13,164 nt of DNA, from the NCBI GenBank assembly GCA_047618565.1, contig JBLHKW010000142.1, positions 1-13,164 on the forward strand, given 5' to 3'. Position numbers and translations under genes: made by a program. Positions 5,320 through 12,191 of this stretch are shown one piece after another (within the stretch, counting starts at the first letter, position 1; every line of letters starts with the position of its first letter). Source of the DNA: JBLHKW01 sp047618565. Lineage in GTDB: Bacteria; Planctomycetota; UBA1135; GCA-002686595. The notes beneath the pieces are model-generated. The model made no database searches. It was not told the DNA's origin and saw only the letters and a program-made list of their open reading frames with translations.

Positions 5320-6594
5320 TCAGTCGCCCTTTGTGGTCTCGGGGATGCTGTAGGCCTGTACTGCGACGAAGACCTGGCCCGAGTCGCTGACCGCATTGAA
5401 GATCAGGTTCAGGGTCAGTTTCAAGCTGCGCGGGATGGTCTCGACGGTCTCGGCGCCGTTGCAGATCACCGTCACCGGCTCGTCGAGGTTGACGAGCGTG
5501 TCGTTGAGGTACAGCGAGACGTCGCTGATGCCCTCGGCGTCGATGTGGATCGTGTTCGTTTCACGGTCGACGCGCGCCTCCAGGCGTGCGGCCGTTTCGG
5601 TCGACTGGCGCACGCTCAGCCAGTACCCGCGCACCGGGAAAGGCGCGCCTGGGACGAGGATCACCTTGTCCGGGCTCGCGATACGCGGGTGCTCCTGAAT
5701 CCAGGCCCAGATGTCGAGCTCCTTGCCCTCCATCTCGATCGTGCAGTTGTCGTAGCCGGCACCCTTGACCTGTTCCAGGTAAGCCGTCGCGCGGCTGCCT
5801 GCCCCTGTGAAATAGGTCGGCAGGTTGCCCATGTTCTCGAAGGCGACCTCGGAGGCGTCGCCAGCGCGCCCGATCATCCCTGCGAAGAGGTGCGGGAAGT
5901 ACGATGCGATCTTGAGCGCGGCTCCGGTGCCCGCGCCACGGCCTGAGATGTAGACGCGGTTCGGATCGATCGCGTAGCGTTCCTTGACTGCCTTGAGCGT
6001 CGTCAATACGAAGGCCACGCCGCCCGCATCGCCGGGGCTACCCGAGGTCTCCCACGCGTCGGCGGCTTCGGGCATCGTGGGCGCGACGATGATCGCGTTG
6101 TCGCGCACCTCGCTCTCCATCCAGTTGCGCATGATGTGCTGACTGGGGGAGATCTCCGGATCGTTCTCCGGAATCGTGATGATCAGCGGGTAAGCGGTCG
6201 ACTTGGGGCTGTATCCCTTGGGGGTCCAGATCGCGTAGCTCAGCCCATCGTCACCGATGAAGCTGGAGTCGAAGGTCTCGTCGGTGACCTTGCCCTTCTT
6301 CGTGCGTGCCTTGGCGTACTCGTGTGAAAGCCAGAGCGCCTGCCCGAGGTCCGTGGAGGACGACAGAGGGTCGGCACCCTTCAGCTTCTTCTTGAGCTTC
6401 TCAAGCTCTGCCCCGATCGCCTCCTCCGCCTTCACCAGGCCCTTGTTGCCCTGCTTGGCCTCGATGTAATCGGAGAGTCTCGCGGCGAATTTCTTGAGGT
6501 CGTTGTCCTTGAGTTTTCGCTCCTGGCTGTCGCCGGCGAGCAGCGGTGCGGTGAGGGCCAGGAGAGCGATGAGGGTTAGCTTGCGATTGAGCAT
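5320..6594 (-). CDS. Secreted alpha/beta-hydrolase-like protein, nucleophile lost
   Basis: With ATG 6594 the product is 424 residues; an in-frame GTG at 6609 would add five. A signal peptide (MLNRKLTLIALLALTAPLLAG) leads into a lysine-rich, probably coiled-coil segment at about 22-75. An esterase/PHB-depolymerase-like alpha/beta hydrolase domain follows at about 110-305, and a beta-rich C-terminal domain at about 320-415 (TNTIHIDAEGISDVSLYLND). The family's GxSxG nucleophile elbow reads GRGAG (218-222, in VYISGRGAGTGAAL), so serine is glycine. The usual glycine-His segment before the WAWIQEHPR helix reads EGKELDIWAWIQ, with no histidine. Hydrolase activity therefore looks lost. The scaffold may bind a ligand or partner in the periplasm. 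Neighbours are a secreted TPR-like protein and a membrane methyltransferase-like protein. Confidence 0.8.
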   Translation of the reverse strand: MLNRKLTLIALLALTAPLLAGDSQERKLKDNDLKKFAARLSDYIEAKQGNKGLVKAEEAIGAELEKLKKKLKGADPLSSSTDLGQALWLSHEYAKARTKKGKVTDETFDSSFIGDDGLSYAIWTPKGYSPKSTAYPLIITIPENDPEISPSQHIMRNWMESEVRDNAIIVAPTMPEAADAWETSGSPGDAGGVAFVLTTLKAVKERYAIDPNRVYISGRGAGTGAALKIASYFPHLFAGMIGRAGDASEVAFENMGNLPTYFTGAGSRATAYLEQVKGAGYDNCTIEMEGKELDIWAWIQEHPRIASPDKVILVPGAPFPVRGYWLSVRQSTETAARLEARVDRETNTIHIDAEGISDVSLYLNDTLVNLDEPVTVICNGAETVETIPRSLKLTLNLIFNAVSDSGQVFVAVQAYSIPETTKGD

Positions 6595-6647
6595 GCCAGT
6601 ACTAGTCACTGTTGAGGGGGTGGTTGCGATGCTGGGAGACGGTTATC

Positions 6648-7373
6648 TCAGCGCGTATTCCGGGGGGTGGGCGGTACAGGGTCGGCGCGCGGGCCCAGCA
6701 AGGCAAGCCCCCATCCGCGAAGTGCCCAGGCGGGGACCTCTCCGGCGTCGTAGGGCTGCTTGCCGACCGTGATCGGCGGGAGCAGGGCGCCAAAGAGCTG
6801 TTCTGCCCGGGCGTAATCAGCACGGGCGAGGGCCTCTCGGCCGAGCATCTGCTGGGCGTCTCGGCCGCCCATGATGAGGGCCCTGCCAAGCAGGTCGAGT
6901 GAGCGTTCGCGCCGACCGGCACCGGCTGCGGCGATGGCCCGGCGCTCGAGCAACTCGACCCGTTGCGGGCCCGGTTCCGTACGCTCGTACTGGTCCCGCA
7001 GGACCTGTTCGGCGCGGTCGTACTCGCCCATGCGGGTCGACAGCAGCGCCAGCGTGAGCGCGCTCCAGGCGGCCTGGGCGCGCTCGTGCATGGCCACAGC
7101 CAGGGCCTCGGCTTGGGGCAGGCGAAGTGCGCCCGCCTCGGTCCGGAATGCGTCGTAGGCCTCGCCCAACAGGGGTCCGAGCTCCTGCTCGGAGACCGAA
7201 CCCAGCCGCTCGACGAGCTGCCCGACGTTCGCCGCTGATCCGGTCGTGTCCTGCGGTATCGCGCGGCGCGACGGCTGCGGGCCGAATCCCGAAGCGCTCA
7301 GCATCGATCCGGAGATGGCGAGCGCCAGCACCACACCCAGTCTGACCCGGATCGGGCGGCTCAGGACTTCCAT
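6648..7373 (-). CDS. Secreted TPR-like hypothetical protein
   Basis: A 241-residue protein of no named family that I recognise. Residues 1-30 form a signal sequence (basic MEVLSRPIRVR, then LGVVLALAISGSMLSASG). The rest is alanine/leucine-rich helical repeats resembling TPRs, for example LLSTRMGEYDRAEQVLRDQY near 109-128, AAGAGRRERSLDLLGRAL near 148-165, and REALARADYARAEQLFGALL near 178-197. A proline-rich tail follows (GPRADPVPPTPRNTR). The ATG at 7373 lies inside the end of purM (13-bp overlap), so it is probably translated by coupling with purM. A gap of 53 bp precedes the hydrolase-like gene. An assembly or scaffold role outside the cytoplasm would fit, but is inference. Confidence 0.75.
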   Translation of the reverse strand: MEVLSRPIRVRLGVVLALAISGSMLSASGFGPQPSRRAIPQDTTGSAANVGQLVERLGSVSEQELGPLLGEAYDAFRTEAGALRLPQAEALAVAMHERAQAAWSALTLALLSTRMGEYDRAEQVLRDQYERTEPGPQRVELLERRAIAAAGAGRRERSLDLLGRALIMGGRDAQQMLGREALARADYARAEQLFGALLPPITVGKQPYDAGEVPAWALRGWGLALLGPRADPVPPTPRNTR

Positions 7374-8407
7374 CTCACGCGGCCTTCACCCTCGACCACC
7401 TCGCCGAGGTCGAAGACCGGCTCGCCGACCGAGTCCAGGTGCGCGCGCACGTGGTCGACGTCACTCTGCTCGACGACCAGCACCATGCCGATGCCCATGT
7501 TGAAGGCGCGGTGGGCTTCGTCCTGCTCGATCTGGCCGATGGCGCAGAGCGTCTTGAAGAGCGCCGGGCGCTCCCAGCTCTCGAGGTCGATCACGGCGTC
7601 GCACTCGCCGAGGACGCGCGCGACGTTGTCGACCAGCCCGCCCCCGGTGATGTGGGCCATGGCGGCGATCTTGCAGCCCTCGACCAGGGGCCAGAGAATG
7701 TTCAGGTAGCTGCGGTGCGGCGCGAGCAGGGCCTCGCCCACGCTCTTGCCCTCGAGCTCCGCGGGCTTCGTGTCGACGTCGTACCCGGCGCGCTCGAAGA
7801 AGATCTTGCGTGCGAGTGAGTAGCCGTTCGTGTGCAGGCCGGACGAGCCGAGTCCGAGCAGCTTCTGTCCGGGCCGCACCTTGCTGGCGTCGATCAGGTG
7901 CTCGCGCTTGACCGCGCCGACGATGAAGCCGACCAGGTCGAAGTCGCCTTGCGCGTACAGACCGGGCATCTCGGCGGTTTCGCCGCCCAGGAGCGCCAGT
8001 CCGTTGTCGCGGCAGGCTTCGGCGCAGCCCGTGATGAGCTTGCTGACGACCGTGGGCTCCAGCTTGCCGGTGCCGACGTAGTCCATGAAGAACAGCGGGC
8101 GTGCTCCCTGGACCAGGATGTCGCCGATGCAGTGCTGCACCAGGTCGCGGCCGACCGTGCCGTAGATGCCGGCCATCTTGGCCACCTCGAGCTTGGTCCC
8201 GACGCCGTCGGCGCTCGCCACGAGGATCGAGTCCTCGAAGCCCATGCGACTCGGGTCGAACAGGCCGCCAAAGAGGCCGATGTCGCCCAGCACGCCGGGG
8301 GTGAAGCTCGACCGGATGGCGGACTTGGCCCCGGAGAGGGCTGCTTCCTGGGCGTCGATGTCGACGCCCGCGTCCTTATAGGTGATCGGGGTGTTGGACT
8401 GGCTCAA
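7361..8407 (-). CDS. purM: Phosphoribosylformylglycinamidine cyclo-ligase (AIR synthetase)
   Basis: PurM closes the imidazole ring of FGAM using ATP to give aminoimidazole ribotide, the fifth step of purine synthesis, in the cytoplasm. The 348-residue product is full length. Family motifs are clear: DGVGTKLEVA at 67-76, GGETAEMPG at 141-149, LGSSGLHTNGYSLAR at 186-200, HITGGGLVDN at 252-261 and FNMGIGMVLVV at 302-312. The start is TTG at 8407, supported by a well-placed AGGAG six bases upstream and by the family's normal N-terminus (ITYKDAGVDID). No other purine gene is in the window. It leads a minus-strand series of envelope genes and overlaps the first of them, an unusual setting for purM. 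Confidence 0.96.
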   Translation of the reverse strand: MSQSNTPITYKDAGVDIDAQEAALSGAKSAIRSSFTPGVLGDIGLFGGLFDPSRMGFEDSILVASADGVGTKLEVAKMAGIYGTVGRDLVQHCIGDILVQGARPLFFMDYVGTGKLEPTVVSKLITGCAEACRDNGLALLGGETAEMPGLYAQGDFDLVGFIVGAVKREHLIDASKVRPGQKLLGLGSSGLHTNGYSLARKIFFERAGYDVDTKPAELEGKSVGEALLAPHRSYLNILWPLVEGCKIAAMAHITGGGLVDNVARVLGECDAVIDLESWERPALFKTLCAIGQIEQDEAHRAFNMGIGMVLVVEQSDVDHVRAHLDSVGEPVFDLGEVVEGEGRVRWKS

Positions 8408-8413
8408 ACTGGT

Positions 8414-8418
8414 CTCCT
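8414..8418 (-). promoter_or_regulatory. Shine-Dalgarno of purM
   Basis: AGGAG on the minus strand, six bases before the TTG start of purM. It is the clearest ribosome-binding site I saw in the window and it decides the TTG start. Confidence 0.75.
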
Positions 8419-8443
8419 GAGGGGGCTCCGCGTGGGGCGGCGG

Positions 8444-8449
8444 AGTGTA
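8444..8449 (-). promoter_or_regulatory. Possible -10 box of the purM series
   Basis: TACACT on the minus strand in the 97-bp gap between the Nudix gene and purM. It would give a leader of about 30 bases. No convincing -35 is seen 17 bp upstream, so this is a weak motif call. Confidence 0.35.
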
Positions 8450-8504
8450 GCGCCTGGCGGGCAGCGCGGGCCACGTTGCTTTCCCGGTCCGGGCCTAACT
8501 TGGT

Positions 8505-9020
8505 TCAATGGCCCAGAAGATCCCGCCGCACCCGCTCGAGCAGCTCCGCATTCGACTGGAATCCGAGGTTCTCGGGCAGGGCGTCGAGCGCGAACCACGC
8601 GGCCTCGAGGGCGTCGTCTCCGGCCGCCAGTGTCCCCCCCACCTGGCGACAGCGAAATACGGTGACATTGGCCGGTTTGCGGGGGTCGTCCGGGATGAAC
8701 AGGACCTCGAGCAGCCCGACCACCTCGGCGCGCACCCCGGTCTCCTCGAAGACCTCGCGCACGACGGTCTGGCGCGGATCCTCGTCCACCTCCTGGTATC
8801 CGGCCGGCAGGGCCCACGAACCCTCAAAAGGCGCCAGGGCGCGGCGGATCAACAGCACCCGGTTGCTATCGTCCAGGACCACTCCGGCGGACGCGCTGGC
8901 CGGATTGAGGTACATCACGAACTTGCAGCTGGAGCAGCGCTTACGGCTGCGCCCCCCCACCTGCGCGAGGATCAGCTCGGCGCCGCACAGGACGCAGTAC
9001 TTAGCCTGTAATGCCCACAA
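8505..9020 (-). CDS. Nudix hydrolase with N-terminal zinc ribbon
   Basis: A 171-residue cytoplasmic enzyme of the Nudix superfamily, which hydrolyses nucleoside diphosphates linked to another group. A four-cysteine zinc ribbon (Cys9, Cys12, Cys29, Cys32) precedes the Nudix fold. The complete Nudix box, with the G-x5-E-x7-REUxEExGU spacing, begins at Gly74 (GYQEVDE, then REVFEETGV at 88-96), so it should be catalytically competent. The ribbon plus Nudix order recalls NudC-like and related pyrophosphatases, but the protein is shorter than NudC, and the substrate cannot be named. The start is TTG at 9020 with a GGAG about nine bases upstream; no ATG precedes the zinc ribbon. It is divergent from dxr and 97 bp ahead of purM, possibly in its transcript. 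Confidence 0.88.
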   Translation of the reverse strand: MWALQAKYCVLCGAELILAQVGGRSRKRCSSCKFVMYLNPASASAGVVLDDSNRVLLIRRALAPFEGSWALPAGYQEVDEDPRQTVVREVFEETGVRAEVVGLLEVLFIPDDPRKPANVTVFRCRQVGGTLAAGDDALEAAWFALDALPENLGFQSNAELLERVRRDLLGH

Positions 9021-9135
9021 AGTTCGAAGCTCCGGGCCCGCAGTATCAACGGGCCTCCGCCGAACCTAAACTCAAGGACGGGCCCGGGCGAGGGCAAATC
9101 TCGCCAGGCTCCCTCCACATGACAGGTTTCGGCCG
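9021..9135. promoter_or_regulatory. Divergent promoter region of Nudix gene and dxr
   Basis: This 115-bp gap must drive both divergent genes. Weak -10-like boxes are GATACT on the minus strand (9042-9047), about 20 bp before the Nudix start, and TAAACT on the plus strand (9067-9072), before dxr. Neither has a clear -35. Which boxes are used is uncertain. Confidence 0.4.
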
Positions 9136-10296
9136 TTGAAGAAGACTCTCCTCATACTGGGCAGCACGGGCTCGATCGGGACCCAGACCCTGGATCTCGT
9201 GCGCCGGGATCCCGGTCTGACCGTCGCCGGTCTGGCCGCGCGCAGCTCGTGGCGCGCCCTGCTGGAGCAGGCGCTGGAGTTCCGCCCGCCCTTCGTGGCC
9301 CTGGTGGATCCCGAGGCCGCCGAGGCCATCCGGGGCAAGCTGCCGCCCGAGATCAAGCTGTTCGAGGGACCCGACGCCGTGCTGCGCCTGATCGAGGAGT
9401 CGAGCTTCGAGGTCTGTGTGCACGGCATCGTGGGCGGCACCGGCCTGAAGGCTTCGGTCGCCGTACTGCGCGCCGGCCGCACACTGGCCCTGGCGAACAA
9501 GGAGTCGCTCGTCATGGCCGGCGAGCGTCTGATGGATCTGGCGCGCGAATTCGGGGGCGAGATCGTGCCCGTGGACTCGGAACACTCGGCCATCTTTCAG
9601 TGCCTGCGCGGCGAGCAGATCGGCCAGGTACGGCGCGTGATCTTGACCGCCAGCGGTGGTCCGTTCCGCCGCACGCCGCTCGAGGAGATGTCGCGCGCGA
9701 CCCCGGAGATGGCGCTCAAGCATCCGACCTGGAAGATGGGCCCGCGCATCACCATCGGCTCCGCCACGCTCATGAACAAGGCGCTCGAGGTGATCGAGCT
9801 GCACCACCTCTTCGGGCTCGAGCGCGAGCGCATCAGCGTCACCATCCACCCGCAGTCGATCGTGCACTCGATGGTCGAATTCGTCGACGGTTCTGTCATC
9901 GCCCAGATGGGTCCGCCCGACATGCGCGGCCCGATCCATTTCGCCCTGCACCACCCCGAGCGTCGACCCGCACCCCTCGCGGGCTTCGACGTCTCGTCGT
10001 TCTCGGGTCTGACCTTCGAGGAGCCGGATCTGGAGCGTTTCCCGACCCTCGAGCTGGGCTTTCGCTGCGTGGACGAGGGCGCGGACGCGGGCAGCGTCCT
10101 GAATGCCTGCGATGAGACCGTTGTGGCGGCCTTCCTGAAGTCTGAGATCCAGTTTGACGATATCTATCGGATCAACCGCAGGGTGCTGGATCGCCGCCCG
10201 GGCCTCGCAGGGAGCTTCGACGAGCTCTACGAGGCGGACGGCGCCGCCCGGCAGCTCGCGCTGGACGAGATCCAGCTGTTGATGAGCCCCTCTTGA
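9136..10296 (+). CDS. dxr: 1-deoxy-D-xylulose 5-phosphate reductoisomerase
   Basis: Dxr (IspC) rearranges and reduces DXP to MEP with NADPH and a divalent metal, the committed step of the MEP isoprenoid pathway. The 386-residue product is full length: NADPH-binding GSTGSIGTQTLDL at 9-21, NKES at 121-124, VDSEHSA with metal ligands Asp147 and Glu149 at 146-152, TASGGPF at 171-177, KHPTWKMG at 195-202 and IHPQSIVHSM at 237-246. The third ligand, Glu218, is kept in NKALEVIE. One oddity is that the usual DSAT of the DSATxMNKG block reads GSATLMNKA (Gly208). The start is TTG 9136, as MKKTLLILGSTGSIG matches the family start exactly; an ATG at 9119 is out of frame and closes at once. rseP follows after 34 bp. 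Confidence 0.96.
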   Translation: MKKTLLILGSTGSIGTQTLDLVRRDPGLTVAGLAARSSWRALLEQALEFRPPFVALVDPEAAEAIRGKLPPEIKLFEGPDAVLRLIEESSFEVCVHGIVGGTGLKASVAVLRAGRTLALANKESLVMAGERLMDLAREFGGEIVPVDSEHSAIFQCLRGEQIGQVRRVILTASGGPFRRTPLEEMSRATPEMALKHPTWKMGPRITIGSATLMNKALEVIELHHLFGLERERISVTIHPQSIVHSMVEFVDGSVIAQMGPPDMRGPIHFALHHPERRPAPLAGFDVSSFSGLTFEEPDLERFPTLELGFRCVDEGADAGSVLNACDETVVAAFLKSEIQFDDIYRINRRVLDRRPGLAGSFDELYEADGAARQLALDEIQLLMSPS

Positions 10297-10330
10297 ACTC
10301 ACGTACATCTGACTTACCAAGCCAGGATCG

Positions 10331-12181
10331 GTGGACAGTTTGATCGAGCAAATTTGGCGCATCTTCCAGGTCGTCTTCGGGATCGGCCTGGTGATCTTCG
10401 TGCACGAGGCCGGGCACTTCATCGCGGCGCGCCTATGCCGCGTGCGCGTGGAGATCTTCAGTCTGGGCTTCGGCCCGCGGCTGTTCGGCTGGCGTCGTGG
10501 CGCGACCACGTACCAGGTGGCGGTGGTCCCGCTCGGGGGCTTCGTCAAGATGGCCGGCGAGGAGATCGGAGAAGAGGGCTCCAGGCCTGCGGATCTTCAG
10601 TACGGGGGCGACCTGCGTAGCAAGAGCGTCGGCCAGCGCTTCTTCATCTACTCCGGCGGCGTTCTGATGAACGTGGTCTTCGGGCTGGTCGTGTTCCCGC
10701 TGGTCTTCTTCGCGGGCGTGCCGGTCATCTCGCCCGTGGTCACGACCCTCGAGGGCACGCCCGCCTGGCACGCAGGCATTCAGGATGGCTCGCGCATCGT
10801 CGCGATCAACGGCAAGCCCGTGTTCGACTTCCTGCACATCCCCACCGAGGTCGCTCTCAGCGGCAGGGGCCCGATCGTGCTCGAGCTGATGGAGCCCGGA
10901 GCCAGCGAGACCCGGACCGTCAAGCTGAAGGCCGAGTACTCGGAAGCGCGCGGCCTCTACCAGGTCGGCATCCTGCCGGCGCGCGACCTCGCGGGAAAGC
11001 TCGTGGTCGAGGACGGCAGCCCGGCGGCGGACAGCGGCCTGATGAACGACGACGTGCTCATCTCCGTCGCGGGCGTCAGTGACGAGTTGCCCGCGCGCGA
11101 GCAGCTGGGTTACGCCATGCGTGCGCGCGGTCCGATCGATCTGGTCGTGGAGCGTGCCGGGCAGCGACACGAGATTCACGTGACCCCGGGCTTCGAGAAC
11201 ATCGACGGAGGTGCGCGCAAGATCGGCGTCGAGCCGATCGCGAACCTCGTGAAGGACATGCGTCCGAATGCGACCCTCAAGCAGCTTGACCTGCGCGAGG
11301 ACGATCGTTTGATCGTCGTGAACGGGCGGCGTATCGAGCGCTTCGGCGACCTCTTCGACGCCATCCTCGCCGCGGACGGCGAGCTGACCATGCGCGTCGA
11401 ACGCGATGGATCGCAGCTGGAGCTCTCGGCGCCCGCCGTAGACGAGGCGGCGGCCGTAGCCCTGCTGCGCGACCTGTACATCGCCCAGGACCAGGCCTCG
11501 AACCAGATCGTCGTCCGCTCCGGCTCCGCGGCCGAGGCCGCCGGCATTCAGAACGGCGACCGCATCATCGACATCGACGGCACGCGCGTCGAGGAGTGGG
11601 ACGAGATCCCCGTGCTCGTGCACGCGCCCGCCGGTTCGACGGCGGGCCTGGCCGTCTCGGTCCTGCGCATCGGTCCCGACGGCGAATCTGCCGTGCTGGA
11701 GACGCAGGTCGAACCGCGTCCCTTCGAGGTCGTGCACTACGGCTTCGACCTGCCCCTCGAGCGCTCGATCTACCAGATCGACAACGTGGGCGAGGCCATT
11801 GCGGCCGGCTCGACCGCATCCTGGCGCTTCCTGGTCGACACCTGGATGACCCTCAAGGGGATCGCCAGCCGCGAGGTCAGCGCCTCGAACATCGGCGGCA
11901 TCATCACCATCGCCGCTGTCTCGCACAGCTGGGCGTCGGAGGGCTGGGCCAAGCTCTTCTTCTTCCTGTGCCTCCTGAGCATGAACCTGGCCTTCCTGAA
12001 CGTGCTGCCGATCCCTGTGCTCGACGGCGGTCACCTGTTCTTCCTGATCGTCGAGAAGCTCAAGGGCTCCCCCGTCTCGGAACGCACGCTCGGTTACAGC
12101 CAGGTCGTTGGCCTGGTGATGATCGTGTCGCTGATGGTCTACGTGACCTACAACGACGTCGTGCGCTGGTTCATGACCTGA
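10331..12181 (+). CDS. rseP: RseP-type site-2 intramembrane zinc protease, enlarged
   Basis: A membrane-embedded M50 metalloprotease; relatives cut anti-sigma factors or leftover signal peptides within the inner membrane. Zinc-binding HEAGH is at 25-29, the membrane-associated loop YQVAVVPLGGFVKMAGE at 61-77 and the second catalytic motif NVLPIPVLDGGH at 557-568. Membrane helices lie near 12-32, 105-130, 540-560 and 590-608. At 616 residues it exceeds the roughly 450 of E. coli RseP. The extra length is periplasmic: about four PDZ-like repeats, at roughly 138-200, 222-285, 298-360 (weakest) and 392-462, each with the turn A-G-hydrophobic-x-x-x-D-x-I/V-hydrophobic-x-hydrophobic-x-G or similar. 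The start is GTG 10331; AGGA lies only 3 bases before it, so TTG 10340 is an alternative. Adjacency to dxr is a common bacterial arrangement. Confidence 0.92.
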   Translation: MDSLIEQIWRIFQVVFGIGLVIFVHEAGHFIAARLCRVRVEIFSLGFGPRLFGWRRGATTYQVAVVPLGGFVKMAGEEIGEEGSRPADLQYGGDLRSKSVGQRFFIYSGGVLMNVVFGLVVFPLVFFAGVPVISPVVTTLEGTPAWHAGIQDGSRIVAINGKPVFDFLHIPTEVALSGRGPIVLELMEPGASETRTVKLKAEYSEARGLYQVGILPARDLAGKLVVEDGSPAADSGLMNDDVLISVAGVSDELPAREQLGYAMRARGPIDLVVERAGQRHEIHVTPGFENIDGGARKIGVEPIANLVKDMRPNATLKQLDLREDDRLIVVNGRRIERFGDLFDAILAADGELTMRVERDGSQLELSAPAVDEAAAVALLRDLYIAQDQASNQIVVRSGSAAEAAGIQNGDRIIDIDGTRVEEWDEIPVLVHAPAGSTAGLAVSVLRIGPDGESAVLETQVEPRPFEVVHYGFDLPLERSIYQIDNVGEAIAAGSTASWRFLVDTWMTLKGIASREVSASNIGGIITIAAVSHSWASEGWAKLFFFLCLLSMNLAFLNVLPIPVLDGGHLFFLIVEKLKGSPVSERTLGYSQVVGLVMIVSLMVYVTYNDVVRWFMT

Positions 12182-12191
12182 TCCACGTCGA

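Noticed and set aside
8408..8504. Terminator or riboswitch between the Nudix gene and purM
   Set aside because: Only a very small tccgc/gcgga pairing is visible and there is no T-run. At 97 bp with no recognisable conserved structure, nothing supports a purine riboswitch.
9046..10548. 500-codon minus-strand frame opposite dxr
   Set aside because: It is antisense to dxr, which has complete catalytic motifs. The antisense product shows no recognisable domain.
10433..12034. 533-codon minus-strand frame opposite rseP
   Set aside because: It is composed of His/Asp/Arg-rich low-complexity sequence and lies entirely within the strongly supported rseP gene.
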